A stretch of DNA of 64,000 nt, from the NCBI RefSeq assembly GCF_016925635.1, contig NZ_CP070490.1, forward strand, positions 4,284,001 to 4,348,000. The letters run 5' to 3'. The notes beneath the pieces are model-generated. The model made no database searches and was not told the origin of the DNA. It worked only from the letters and a program-made list of their open reading frames with translations. Shown one piece after another: positions 35,973 to 44,370 of the stretch; positions within the stretch are counted from its first letter, which is position 1, and each line of letters begins with the position of its first letter. Made by a program: the position numbers and the translations under genes. This stretch comes from Lysinibacillus fusiformis (GTDB lineage Bacteria; Bacillota; Bacilli; Bacillales_A; Planococcaceae).

Positions 35973-36338
35973 ATGGCTTATCAAGTAATCACAAATTGCC
36001 CTGTCTGCAGTAAAACTTTGAAAATTACCAAGTTACAGTGTTCTCATTGTCACACGACGATTGAAAATGAATTTGAATTATCTAAGCTCGCATCTTTATC
36101 AAAGGATCAGCTTCATTTTGTGGAAGTATTTTTAACTTGTCGAGGAAACATTAAAGAGGTTGAAAAGGAACTGGGGGTTTCGTATCCAACAGTTCGTGGC
36201 AAGCTAAACGACATTATTTCATCCCTTGGCTATGCTCAAAAGAAGAAAAATGAAGTAGACGAGAAAAAAATTGTAAGCATGTTGGAAAATGGCGAAATCA
36301 CAACGGATGAAGCCATAAAGCTTTTAAAAGGCGAATAG
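35973..36338 (+). CDS. DUF2089 zinc-ribbon DNA-binding-like protein
   Basis: A 121-residue protein. The N-terminus has a four-Cys zinc ribbon (NCPVCSK and CSHCHT); the middle (FLTCRGNIKEVEKELGVSYPTVRGKLNDIISSLGY) is a helix-turn-helix as in DUF2089; the C-terminus (IVSMLENGEITTDEAIKLLKG) is a short SHOCT-like helix pair. It is probably a transcription regulator of its own operon. AAGGAAGGAG precedes ATG 35973. The next two genes follow closely. Confidence 0.85.
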   Translation: MAYQVITNCPVCSKTLKITKLQCSHCHTTIENEFELSKLASLSKDQLHFVEVFLTCRGNIKEVEKELGVSYPTVRGKLNDIISSLGYAQKKKNEVDEKKIVSMLENGEITTDEAIKLLKGE

Positions 36339-36351
36339 GGAGGAATAGACC

Positions 36352-36738
36352 ATGAAAGAGGAAATTACAAAAGTGTTAACCATGATTCAAGAGGGGAAAA
36401 TTGATGCGGATAAAGGTTCAGAGCTGATTCAAGTGTTACAACAGAAAGAAGAATCAGGAAACAAATTTGTGGAAAAAACAAAGTATTTAGATAAAACATT
36501 AAAGGTCCGTGTTGTATCCACCGAAAATGATAATGTCACGGTGAATTTGCCGATTAAACTTGTCAAAGCCGTACTCATGGCTGGACACAGCATCGCAGCG
36601 AGTATTCCACAATCGGAAAAATACGTGAAAGATATCGACATCAATCTTCTTCTTGAAGCGATCGAAAATGAACTAGATGGACAAATTGTAGATATAAAAT
36701 CGGCAAACGGAGATACCGTTGCAGTCTTCATTGAATAG
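36352..36738 (+). CDS. SHOCT-like / YvlB-type small protein
   Basis: A 128-residue protein. Residues 1-30 (MKEEITKVLTMIQEGKIDAD...) repeat the SHOCT-like helix pair found at the end of the DUF2089 protein; residues 45-128 form a beta-alpha domain (LKVRVVSTENDNVTVNLPIKLVKAVL) seen in LiaX/YvlB-related proteins of Gram-positive envelope-stress systems. AGGGAGG precedes ATG 36352, 13 bp after the previous stop. Confidence 0.7.
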   Translation: MKEEITKVLTMIQEGKIDADKGSELIQVLQQKEESGNKFVEKTKYLDKTLKVRVVSTENDNVTVNLPIKLVKAVLMAGHSIAASIPQSEKYVKDIDINLLLEAIENELDGQIVDIKSANGDTVAVFIE

Positions 36739-36747
36739 AGGCGACGA

Positions 36748-37029
36748 ATGATGCATGTAAAAGTGAAAGCAAAAGACGTTCGCTTTACCTTCCCTGTTCC
36801 CTATGCTGTGCTAACCATTGTCCTCTCCATTTTAACTTCCAAATGGATTCAGCAACAAGTCAATAAGTGGACAAAGGCATACTTCGATCGAAAGAAAATA
36901 GACTTTACCTTTCCGCTCATCGACAAAGAAATGCTCAAGCCGATTATCAAGGAACTACAAAATTATAAAGGGCTCGTGCTAGTCGATGTCAAAGCTCAGG
37001 ACGGGACTGAGGTTAAGGTTAGACTATAA
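36748..37029 (+). CDS. Small membrane-anchored protein, same operon
   Basis: A 93-residue protein with one hydrophobic segment (VPYAVLTIVLSILTSKWI) and a C-terminal beta-rich end (GLVLVDVKAQDGTEVKVRL) that resembles the end of the SHOCT-like protein just upstream (GQIVDIKSANGDTVAVFIE). The two may share a domain or bind each other. It is the third gene of the DUF2089 operon, which may sense the cell envelope. The function is unknown. Confidence 0.6.
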   Translation: MMHVKVKAKDVRFTFPVPYAVLTIVLSILTSKWIQQQVNKWTKAYFDRKKIDFTFPLIDKEMLKPIIKELQNYKGLVLVDVKAQDGTEVKVRL

Positions 37030-37046
37030 TACCCAACAAAGAATGA

Positions 37047-37084
37047 TTAGAGCATGTTTGAATAAAAAGCATGCTCTTTGTTAT
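37047..37084. terminator. Bidirectional terminator
   Basis: AGAGCATG pairs with CATGCTCT; AAAG on one side and TTTGTTATTT on the other. It separates the DUF2089 operon from the converging NUDIX gene. Confidence 0.7.
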
Positions 37085-37570
37085 TTAAAGAATATCCTTT
37101 GCAAAAGAACTATCGAAATCCCACAATGTATCTTCCAGATTGTTTAATAGCAGTTTCGTTCTTTTCTCAAGTTGATCTGGTAGCTCATTTTTACTGAAAT
37201 AGGTAAGTTTCAAGCTCTCATCATCCTTTATCTCCAATATACCCCTTACATTTTTCGCAATATAAAGATGAATAACTGTATAGACTTCATCCCCATTTGG
37301 ATATTGGAAATAATAATCTGGCCCTGAAAAAACACCCACCAAGTCAAATTCATTCGCTACAAGTCCTGTTTCTTCATGAAGCTCACGAGCAGCAGCTTCC
37401 TCTAACGTTTCGTTTAGTTCCAATGCACCGCCAGGTAATCCCCAATCCAACGTATCTGATCGATGTTGAAAGAGAATTTGCTTGTCATCGTTAACCACAA
37501 GAATGGTCGCCCCAATACTGATAATTGGTCTACTACCGATGTGTTTCCTTAACTCTGAAATATATCCCAT
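37085..37570 (-). CDS. NUDIX hydrolase
   Basis: A 161-residue protein with a perfect Nudix box (G-A-L-E-L-N-E-T-L-E-E-A-A-A-R-E-L-H-E-E-T-G-L, residues about 47-69), which binds Mg and hydrolyses a nucleoside diphosphate linked to another group. FQHRSDTLDWGLPGG before it is typical of MutT-like/ADP-ribose-type members. The substrate is unknown. GGAGGG lies 4-5 bp before ATG 37570. It lies on the opposite strand to the B12-controlled units and appears unrelated to them. Confidence 0.9.
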   Translation of the reverse strand: MGYISELRKHIGSRPIISIGATILVVNDDKQILFQHRSDTLDWGLPGGALELNETLEEAAARELHEETGLVANEFDLVGVFSGPDYYFQYPNGDEVYTVIHLYIAKNVRGILEIKDDESLKLTYFSKNELPDQLEKRTKLLLNNLEDTLWDFDSSFAKDIL

Positions 37571-37829
37571 ATTGGTCCCTCCTATAGATCATAAGAAACG
37601 ATTCGCCTTTCTTCCTTTAAAAACCTCTATTTTCCTTGTAATGCTTAAAATTGGATGTATTGGGATAGATGCACAATCTTTTTTTTGTACAAAATATTGC
37701 TAAAAAACGCAGAATAGTTCATCAAAGATGAAAAATAGCTTTTTATAATCAGTCTTTTCTGAATTTTACCTATATTGATTGTTTTGAAAACTCTATGTTA
37801 AGGTAAAAAGACAAATTGAATATGCTAAA

Positions 37830-38041
37830 TTTTGGTGGTTCAAATGGGAGTTGATTCTATTTGATTAAAAGGGAAGTTGGTGAGAGTCCAACACTGTCCC
37901 GCAACTGTATTTAGGAGCTCGAAAACAAAGCCACTGTTTTGTTTGTCAAAATGGGAAGGTGTTATGAGAGCGTTGATCATAAGTCAGGAGACCTGCCACG
38001 AAAAAAAGCATCAATTGACCTACGAGGATAGGGAGGTGTTA
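37830..38041 (+). ncRNA. Cobalamin riboswitch 3 (controls the prp/acyl-CoA operon)
   Basis: Conserved blocks: TTAAAAGGGAAGTTGGTGAGAG (from 37865), AACACTGTCCCGCAACTG, GCCACTG (37930), TGGGAAGGTG (37950), and B12 box AAGTCAGGAGACCTGCC at 37981-37997, then GACCTACGAGGATAGGGAGG. The terminator at 38108 is the expression platform. It lies 165 bp before prpC and would control a six-gene operon up to 45435. Confidence 0.95.
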
Positions 38042-38107
38042 GCTACTGCATGATTGTGAATTCATGTAAATTCACTGTTTTTTTGGTCTGTCATGCTTTT
38101 GTAGATT

Positions 38108-38142
38108 AACAACTTCTAGAAAGGGATAGGAGTTGTTTTTTT
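38108..38142 (+). terminator. Expression-platform terminator of riboswitch 3
   Basis: AACAACTTCTA pairs with TAGGAGTTGTT (one GU pair), followed by TTTTTTG. Confidence 0.9.
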
Positions 38143-38206
38143 GTTGTTCTGTCGTGTTTGAATGGTAACGCTTACAAGAATAATTAAACAAAGGGGCTGT
38201 CATTAA

Positions 38207-39331
38207 ATGGAGTTAAATTATTCACCAGGTCTTGATGGAATCATTGCCGCTGAAACAAAGTTATCTTTTTTAGACACTGTAGGAAGTCAAATAGTTATTC
38301 GAGGCTATGACTTGATTGAATTATCTCAGCGATATTCGTATTTAGATATTGTTTACTTATTGCTGCATGGAGAAATACCAACTACCGAGCAACAGGCTGA
38401 TCTACAGGACAAATTGAAAGCTCATTATCAGGTTCCACAAGAGCTATTTCAAATTTTTAAGCTATTGCCCACTGAAACACATGCGATGGATGGGCTTAGA
38501 ACAGGAATTTCCGTTTTAGCAGGCTTTGATCAGCACATCAATGATCGTTCGACTGAAATGAATTTATCGCGAGCATATAGACTTTTAGGTGGTATGCCCA
38601 ACATCGTAGCAAATAGCTATCGTGTATTAAATGGACAAGAGGTTGTCGAGCCGGATAGTCAACTTTCCTATAGTGCCAATTTTTATTACATGATTACGGG
38701 CAGAAAGCCAACTGCGTTAGAAGAAGAAATTTTTGATCAGTCACTCGTTTTATATAGTGAGCATGAGATGCCAAATTCGACATTTGCAGCTCGTGGTGTC
38801 ATTGCTTCTACACAATCTGATTTGTATGGCGCTTTAACGGGAGCTGTCGCATCATTGAAAGGGAATTTACATGGAGGAGCTAACGAGGCAGTCATGTACA
38901 TGCTTCTTGAAGCCAAAACAGTAGAAGGCTTTGAAGCATTGTTGAAAAACAAGCTACAAAATAAAGAAAAGATTATGGGCTTTGGCCACCGTGTCTATAT
39001 GAAAAAGATGGACCCAAGAGCGCAAATTATGAAAGAAGCCTTGCACAAATTATGTTTAGAGCAAGGGGATGATCGCTTATATCACATGTGTGAAGCTGGT
39101 GAAAAAGTGATGGTACAGGAGAAAGGGTTGTATCCAAATTTAGATTATTATGCAGCACCCGTGTACTACATGCTTGGTTTGCCGATTGAAATCTATACGC
39201 CAATCTTCTTTGGCTCACGAACAATTGGCTTATGTGCCCATGTAATTGAGCAGCATGACAATAATCGATTATTTAGACCTCGTGTCAATTATATTGGCGA
39301 GCGTCATAACCTTGAAGAATTGTCGGTATAA
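38207..39331 (+). CDS. prpC: 2-methylcitrate synthase (citrate synthase family)
   Basis: A 374-residue enzyme joining propionyl-CoA to oxaloacetate to give 2-methylcitrate. Citrate-synthase motifs: LHGGANEAV, the signature GFGHRVYMKKMDPRA (catalytic His) and the region YYAAPVYYMLGLPIEIYTPIFFGSR with the catalytic Asp just before it (NLDYYAAP). The length matches MmgD/PrpC of Bacilli rather than the longer CitZ. Being followed by prpD and prpB confirms the methylcitrate role. AAAGGGG precedes ATG 38207. Cobalamin riboswitch 3 lies upstream. Confidence 0.93.
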   Translation: MELNYSPGLDGIIAAETKLSFLDTVGSQIVIRGYDLIELSQRYSYLDIVYLLLHGEIPTTEQQADLQDKLKAHYQVPQELFQIFKLLPTETHAMDGLRTGISVLAGFDQHINDRSTEMNLSRAYRLLGGMPNIVANSYRVLNGQEVVEPDSQLSYSANFYYMITGRKPTALEEEIFDQSLVLYSEHEMPNSTFAARGVIASTQSDLYGALTGAVASLKGNLHGGANEAVMYMLLEAKTVEGFEALLKNKLQNKEKIMGFGHRVYMKKMDPRAQIMKEALHKLCLEQGDDRLYHMCEAGEKVMVQEKGLYPNLDYYAAPVYYMLGLPIEIYTPIFFGSRTIGLCAHVIEQHDNNRLFRPRVNYIGERHNLEELSV

Positions 39332-39356
39332 TCAAGTTTTAACAACTCGCCATAAA

Positions 39357-39387
39357 GCTAATGGGCATTCTGACCAATGCCCATCAG
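39357..39387 (+). other. Hairpin between prpC and prpD
   Basis: ATGGGCATT-CTGACC-AATGCCCAT is a perfect 9-bp stem, extended by a GCT/AGC pair, but with no T run. It may be a processing or stabilising element that sets relative levels of PrpC and the downstream genes. Confidence 0.5.
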
Positions 39388-39429
39388 CATACTAGTATAT
39401 CAAACTTAAGCCTTGAAAGGAAGATATAG

Positions 39430-40863
39430 ATGATTAAAACAAATGACATAACGAAGACAGATCAATTACTTACAGATATTGCGGATTATGTACTAAATAC
39501 AAAGATTACAAGTGAAGAGGCGTACGAAACGGCACGCTATGTTCTATTGGATACTTTAGGCTGTGGCATTTTGGCCTTACAATATCCTGAATGCACGAAG
39601 CTTCTTGGTCCAGTAGTACCAGGCACAGTCGTTCCTAATGGTACACGTGTTCCTGGAACTTCCTATGTTCTTGATCCAGTAAAAGGCGCTTTTAATATCG
39701 GGTGTATGATTCGTTGGTTAGATTACAACGATACTTGGCTTGCGGCTGAATGGGGGCATCCATCTGATAATTTAGGTGGCATATTAGCTGTGGCAGATTA
39801 TTTAAGTCGCGTGCGTGTGGCAGAGGGTAAGGCGCCTCTTAAAGTGAAAGATGTTTTAGAAATGATGATTCAAGCACATGAAATACAAGGTATTTTAGCA
39901 CTAGAAAATAGCTTAAATCGTGTTGGGCTAGATCATGTTCTGTTTGTCAAAATTGCAACAACAGCTGTTGTGACAAAGGCATTAGGAGGCACGCATCAGG
40001 AAATTGTCAATGCATTGTCCAATGCCTGGATTGATAATTCAAGCCTACGAACATATCGCCATGCACCGAATACAGGTTCTAGAAAATCATGGGCTGCTGG
40101 TGATGCAACAAGTAGAGCAGTGCAAATAGCGATGATGGCTGTGAAAGGCGAAATGGGCTACGCAACGGCCTTATCTGCACCAGGCTGGGGATTCCAAGAC
40201 GTTCTCTTTAATAAACAAGAATTAAAGCTTGCTAGACCACTGACATCTTATGTGATGGAAAATGTACTATTCAAGGTTTCTTATCCAGCTGAATTCCATG
40301 CACAAACAGCTGCTGAATGTGCCGTTCATTTACACCATGAAGTGAAAAATCGTTTACAGGACATTGAACGCATTCAAATTACGACACATGAATCAGCAAT
40401 ACGAATTATTGATAAAGAAGGGCCTCTTCTTAATCCAGCTGATCGCGATCACTGCCTTCAGTATATTACAGCTATCGGACTTATCTTTGGTGATATTATT
40501 GCAGATCACTATGAAGATGATGTGGCAGCAGATCCTCGTATCGATGAGTTAAGAAATAAAATGGTGGTTGTGGAAAACGCTCAATATACAATCGATTACC
40601 TAGATCCTGAAAAACGTTCGATTGCCAATGCTGTTCAAGTTTATTACAACGACGGCACATCATCTGAGCTTATTGAGTGTGAATATCCTTTAGGACACCG
40701 TTTCCGTCGTGAGGAAGCATTCCCTCAAATCATTGATAAATTCCAGCAAAACATCAGTACCCATTATTCACAAAAACAATTACGTAAAATTAATGAGATT
40801 TGTGCTAAACAAGAGCTTCTTGAAAATAGTGCCGTCCATGAATTTGTTAATTTATTTGTTTAA
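39430..40863 (+). CDS. prpD: 2-methylcitrate dehydratase
   Basis: A 477-residue MmgE/PrpD-family enzyme: [30 protein letters not shown] at the N-terminus, [32 protein letters not shown], and [22 protein letters not shown]. It dehydrates 2-methylcitrate to 2-methyl-cis-aconitate in the methylcitrate cycle. AAGGAAG lies upstream of ATG 39430. It follows prpC by 98 bp and precedes prpB by 64 bp in one operon. Confidence 0.95.
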   Translation: MIKTNDITKTDQLLTDIADYVLNTKITSEEAYETARYVLLDTLGCGILALQYPECTKLLGPVVPGTVVPNGTRVPGTSYVLDPVKGAFNIGCMIRWLDYNDTWLAAEWGHPSDNLGGILAVADYLSRVRVAEGKAPLKVKDVLEMMIQAHEIQGILALENSLNRVGLDHVLFVKIATTAVVTKALGGTHQEIVNALSNAWIDNSSLRTYRHAPNTGSRKSWAAGDATSRAVQIAMMAVKGEMGYATALSAPGWGFQDVLFNKQELKLARPLTSYVMENVLFKVSYPAEFHAQTAAECAVHLHHEVKNRLQDIERIQITTHESAIRIIDKEGPLLNPADRDHCLQYITAIGLIFGDIIADHYEDDVAADPRIDELRNKMVVVENAQYTIDYLDPEKRSIANAVQVYYNDGTSSELIECEYPLGHRFRREEAFPQIIDKFQQNISTHYSQKQLRKINEICAKQELLENSAVHEFVNLFV

Positions 40864-40927
40864 CTTTCTAGGCGATTCTGGACGTACTTATGGCGAGGCA
40901 TCATTGATTATTAGGGGGTTTTTATAG

Positions 40928-41842
40928 ATGGCGTGGATTGTAAATGAAGCGATAACACAAAAACAACTGGCTGAGCAATTTCAAGCGCTCATTAATCGTT
41001 CAACGATTTTGCAAATACCAGGCGCTCATGATGCAATGGCAGGTTTAATGGCTAAAAAAGTTGGCTTTGAGGCATTGTATCTTTCTGGAGCTGCCTACAC
41101 GGCCAGCAGAGGCTTACCTGATTTAGGAATGATTTATTCCAATGAAGTGGCGCAGCGAGCGAACGATATTATTCGTGCTACGAATTTACCAATGCTCGTG
41201 GATATCGATACTGGCTTCGGCGGTGTACTAAACGTTGCCCGTACAGCGCGTGAAATGGTAGAGGCAGGGGTTGCTGCTGTACAGCTAGAAGATCAAAATC
41301 TACCAAAAAAATGTGGTCACTTGAATGGAAAAACGCTTGTTTCCCAGGAGGAAATGATACAAAAAATAAAGATGATTAAGCAAATAGCCCCTACTTTAGT
41401 GATTGTTGCCCGCACAGATGCGAGGTCTGTAGAGGGCTTAGAACAGGCGATCTTAAGAGCTAAAGCCTATGTAGCAGCTGGGGCAGATGCTATTTTTCCG
41501 GAGGCGTTACAAACAGAAAAAGAGTTTAAACAATTTGCCCGTGAGCTGGATGCTCCCTTATTAGCTAATATGACTGAATTTGGACAAACGCCTTATTATA
41601 CCGCTAAGGAGTTTGAAAAAATGGGCTATTCGATGGTGATTTATCCCGTTACATCCATGAGAGTTGCAGCCAAAGCCTATGAGCAAGTGTTTACCTTAAT
41701 AAAAAACACAGGAACTCAGAAAGATGCTATTGAGGATATGCAAACGAGAAGTGAATTATATGAAACCATTTCCTATTACAAATTTGAAGATTTAGATAGT
41801 GAGTTGGCGAAAACCATCTTACCGAAAGAGGAAATAAAGTAG
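40928..41842 (+). CDS. prpB: 2-methylisocitrate lyase
   Basis: A 304-residue enzyme of the isocitrate lyase/PEP mutase family. The active-site loop KKCGHLNGK is present, with VDIDTGFGG (Mg-binding Asp) and QIPGAHDAMAGLMAKKVGFEALYLSG. It splits 2-methylisocitrate into pyruvate and succinate, completing B12-independent propionyl-CoA use. The hydration of methyl-cis-aconitate needs an aconitase that is not encoded here. TTAGGGGG precedes ATG 40928. Confidence 0.95.
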   Translation: MAWIVNEAITQKQLAEQFQALINRSTILQIPGAHDAMAGLMAKKVGFEALYLSGAAYTASRGLPDLGMIYSNEVAQRANDIIRATNLPMLVDIDTGFGGVLNVARTAREMVEAGVAAVQLEDQNLPKKCGHLNGKTLVSQEEMIQKIKMIKQIAPTLVIVARTDARSVEGLEQAILRAKAYVAAGADAIFPEALQTEKEFKQFARELDAPLLANMTEFGQTPYYTAKEFEKMGYSMVIYPVTSMRVAAKAYEQVFTLIKNTGTQKDAIEDMQTRSELYETISYYKFEDLDSELAKTILPKEEIK

Positions 41843-41884
41843 GAGAAAAGTTGTTTTTCTCCTTTTCTTTCAAGGAGGGCTAGT

Positions 41885-43543
41885 ATGGATAAACTAGAGG
41901 ACAAAATGACCATCTTTACACCAGAGGACTTTCAAGATGAGGAAGAGCTCATCGCAAAAACCGCAGAGCTCTTCATTAAACAGGATGTCTCACCTAATAC
42001 TACAGCTATTGAAAAGCATCAATATGAAGTTACTCGTCAGTTATTTCAAAAAGCAGGTGACCTTGGTTTACTAGCCATTGAGATACCCGAAGACTATGGG
42101 GGGCTGGCACTCAATAAAAAAATTTCAGGGCTCGTTGCAGAAAAAATGGGCTATGGCGGCTCATTTAGTGTCTCTTACAATATTCATGCAGGAGTCGGCA
42201 CATTGCCCTATGTCTATTTTGGAGATGCGTCACAAAAGCACAGATACTTACCAAAGTTGGCCTCAGGTGAATGGATTGGAGCCTACGCACTGACTGAGCC
42301 AGACGCAGGTTCAGATGCATTACATCCCAAAACAAATGCGATTTTAAATGGAGATGGCTCTGCATGGATCTTAAACGGTGAAAAGCAATGGATTACCAAT
42401 GCGCAGCTAGCAGATATCTTTGTTGTTTTTGCCAAAACAAGTGAAGGCATGACTGCTTTCATTGTAGAGCGTACCTTTACAGGGGTATCTGTGGGACAGG
42501 AAGAAGAGAAGATGGGTATTAAGGGATCTTCGACGGCTACCCTTATATTAGAGGATGTTAGCGTACCGAGGGATAATGTACTTGGCGAGGTTGGAAAAGG
42601 TCATAAAGTGGCGATGAATATATTGAATATGGCACGTCTAAAGCTAGCTTTCTCCAACATCGGCACTGCCAAACAGGCTCTACAATTAGCTGTGAATTAC
42701 GGGAAGGAACGGAAGCAATTTCACAAGCCAATTGTTGATTTTACTATGATACAGGAAAAGCTTGCGGACATGTCCATTTCGATATATGGGGCAGAAAGTG
42801 CTGCCTATCGGACAGCTGGAGAAATGGATGATGCGATTGAGTTAGCTAGTAAAGAGTCGATGGTTCATAAAATAGCCGATTTCGCTTTGGAATGCGCCCT
42901 TAATAAAGTCAATTGCTCAGAAGCCCTTGGCAAAATTGTAGATGAAGCTGTACAAATACATGGTGGCTATGGCTATATGCAAGATTATGAGGTAGAACGA
43001 TTGTATCGTGATGCGAGGATTAGCCGTATTTTTGAAGGGACAAACGAAATCAATCGTTTAACCATTGCGAAAATGTTATATAAAGAATATACACTCGCAC
43101 CTTCTACGTATAATGCGCCTGAAGCCTATAAGACAGCTGAAATAAATCAGCAATACATCCAGCTTTCCAACTATTTAAGGCAAATAGCTCTTACTGTCAT
43201 TACAGGCGCACAGATCCATTTGGACCAAGAGCAGGAATACATGCGTCTGTTGGCTGATATAGCGAAGGATCTTTATGTTATGGAAGCTTCTTTACTGAGA
43301 ACTGAAAAAAACGTAAATGAAAAAACGAAGCACTTGATGACTGATATTATCTGTCAGGAGGGCTACCGTAAAATAGAAAAAAGTACAATTGATATTATTT
43401 GTGCTGCTGAAACAAATGAACAAAAGCGAAAAATATGGCTAGATGCTATTCAACAACTAAACATCCCGCTTCATCAAAATCTCTTTATGAAAAAGCGAGA
43501 GATTGCTAGAAGTATTATTAACAATCCAAAATCGATAAGTTAA
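41885..43543 (+). CDS. Acyl-CoA dehydrogenase (FadE-like)
   Basis: A 552-residue flavoenzyme: FAD/substrate loop YALTEPDAGSDALHPK, WITNAQLADIFVVFAK, RKQFHKPIVDFTMIQEKLADM, QIHGGYGYMQDYEVERLYRDARI, and the catalytic-Glu segment SRIFEGTNEINRLTIAKMLY. It has a 150-residue C-terminal extension as in FadE/VLCAD-type members. It introduces a trans-2 double bond in an acyl-CoA. The context (prp genes upstream, hydratase and hydrolase downstream, B12 riboswitch) suggests a short substrate, possibly propionyl-CoA or isobutyryl-CoA; this is inference. AAGGAGGG precedes ATG 41885. Confidence 0.9.
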   Translation: MDKLEDKMTIFTPEDFQDEEELIAKTAELFIKQDVSPNTTAIEKHQYEVTRQLFQKAGDLGLLAIEIPEDYGGLALNKKISGLVAEKMGYGGSFSVSYNIHAGVGTLPYVYFGDASQKHRYLPKLASGEWIGAYALTEPDAGSDALHPKTNAILNGDGSAWILNGEKQWITNAQLADIFVVFAKTSEGMTAFIVERTFTGVSVGQEEEKMGIKGSSTATLILEDVSVPRDNVLGEVGKGHKVAMNILNMARLKLAFSNIGTAKQALQLAVNYGKERKQFHKPIVDFTMIQEKLADMSISIYGAESAAYRTAGEMDDAIELASKESMVHKIADFALECALNKVNCSEALGKIVDEAVQIHGGYGYMQDYEVERLYRDARISRIFEGTNEINRLTIAKMLYKEYTLAPSTYNAPEAYKTAEINQQYIQLSNYLRQIALTVITGAQIHLDQEQEYMRLLADIAKDLYVMEASLLRTEKNVNEKTKHLMTDIICQEGYRKIEKSTIDIICAAETNEQKRKIWLDAIQQLNIPLHQNLFMKKREIARSIINNPKSIS

Positions 43544-43570
43544 TTGTTATTAAATAGGAGGGAAACGATA

Positions 43571-44356
43571 ATGGTCGATACTTTTGCCAATGTAAGCAAG
43601 GAAGGTGCCATCACGATCATTCATTTAGATCATCCACCAGCAAATACTTTATCATCCGCATCGATTGAAAATCTTCGACTCATTCTCAAAGAGTTAGCTG
43701 TGGACGAACAAACGAATGCTATCATTATGACAGGCTCTGGACGATTTTTTGCCGCTGGTGCAGATATTAAGGAATTTGTTTCTGCCTTTGGGCAACAAGA
43801 AAAAGCATTGCAGATGGCTGAGAGAGGTCAAGCGCTATGTGATGAAATTGAAGCCATGAAAAAGCCTGTTATTGCTGCTATTAATGGTCCAGCTCTTGGA
43901 GGAGGATTAGAGTTAGCATTAGGCTGTCATTTCAGAATTGCATCAAGTAATGCCATTGTTGGTTTACCAGAATTAAAGCTTGGCTTATTGCCGACATTCG
44001 GGGGAACTCAACGATTGAGCAGAATCACGGGGCAAGCAAAGGCACTACAATTGATTTTAACAAGTAAACAACTAAGTGCCGACGAAGCACTACAATTAGG
44101 CATTATTCAACTGGTGACAGAACAAGAGGAGCTTCTGCCAACTGCAAAAGCGATTGCGCAGTCCTTTGTTGAGGGTAAAAGTATGACAAGTGTGTCCCGT
44201 ACAATTGAATGTGTCATACAGGGCGGCAAAGATCATCTCCAAAATGGGCTAGAACTTGAACGAACACGTTTTGCAGAGTTGTTTTTAACAGAGGATGCTA
44301 AAGAAGGGGTTCAGGCATTTATTGAAAAAAGACAGCCAGACTTTAAACATTCTTAA
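43571..44356 (+). CDS. Enoyl-CoA hydratase
   Basis: A 261-residue crotonase-family enzyme. The oxyanion-hole segment FAAGADIKEF, the first catalytic Glu in LGGGLELALGCHFRIAS and the second in LPELKLGLLPTFGGTQRL are all present, so it is a true hydratase, not a hydrolase. The start is ATG 43571, with TAGGAGGG 8-9 bp upstream; the longer frame lies across that ribosome site. It could hydrate acrylyl-CoA, methacrylyl-CoA or crotonyl-CoA; the substrate is not proven. Confidence 0.9.
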   Translation: MVDTFANVSKEGAITIIHLDHPPANTLSSASIENLRLILKELAVDEQTNAIIMTGSGRFFAAGADIKEFVSAFGQQEKALQMAERGQALCDEIEAMKKPVIAAINGPALGGGLELALGCHFRIASSNAIVGLPELKLGLLPTFGGTQRLSRITGQAKALQLILTSKQLSADEALQLGIIQLVTEQEELLPTAKAIAQSFVEGKSMTSVSRTIECVIQGGKDHLQNGLELERTRFAELFLTEDAKEGVQAFIEKRQPDFKHS

Positions 44357-44370
44357 AGGAGGGAATCGAT

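Noticed and set aside
36429-36731. 100-codon minus-strand frame opposite the SHOCT-like gene
   Set aside because: The plus-strand frame has a ribosome site and operon context; this is an antisense shadow.
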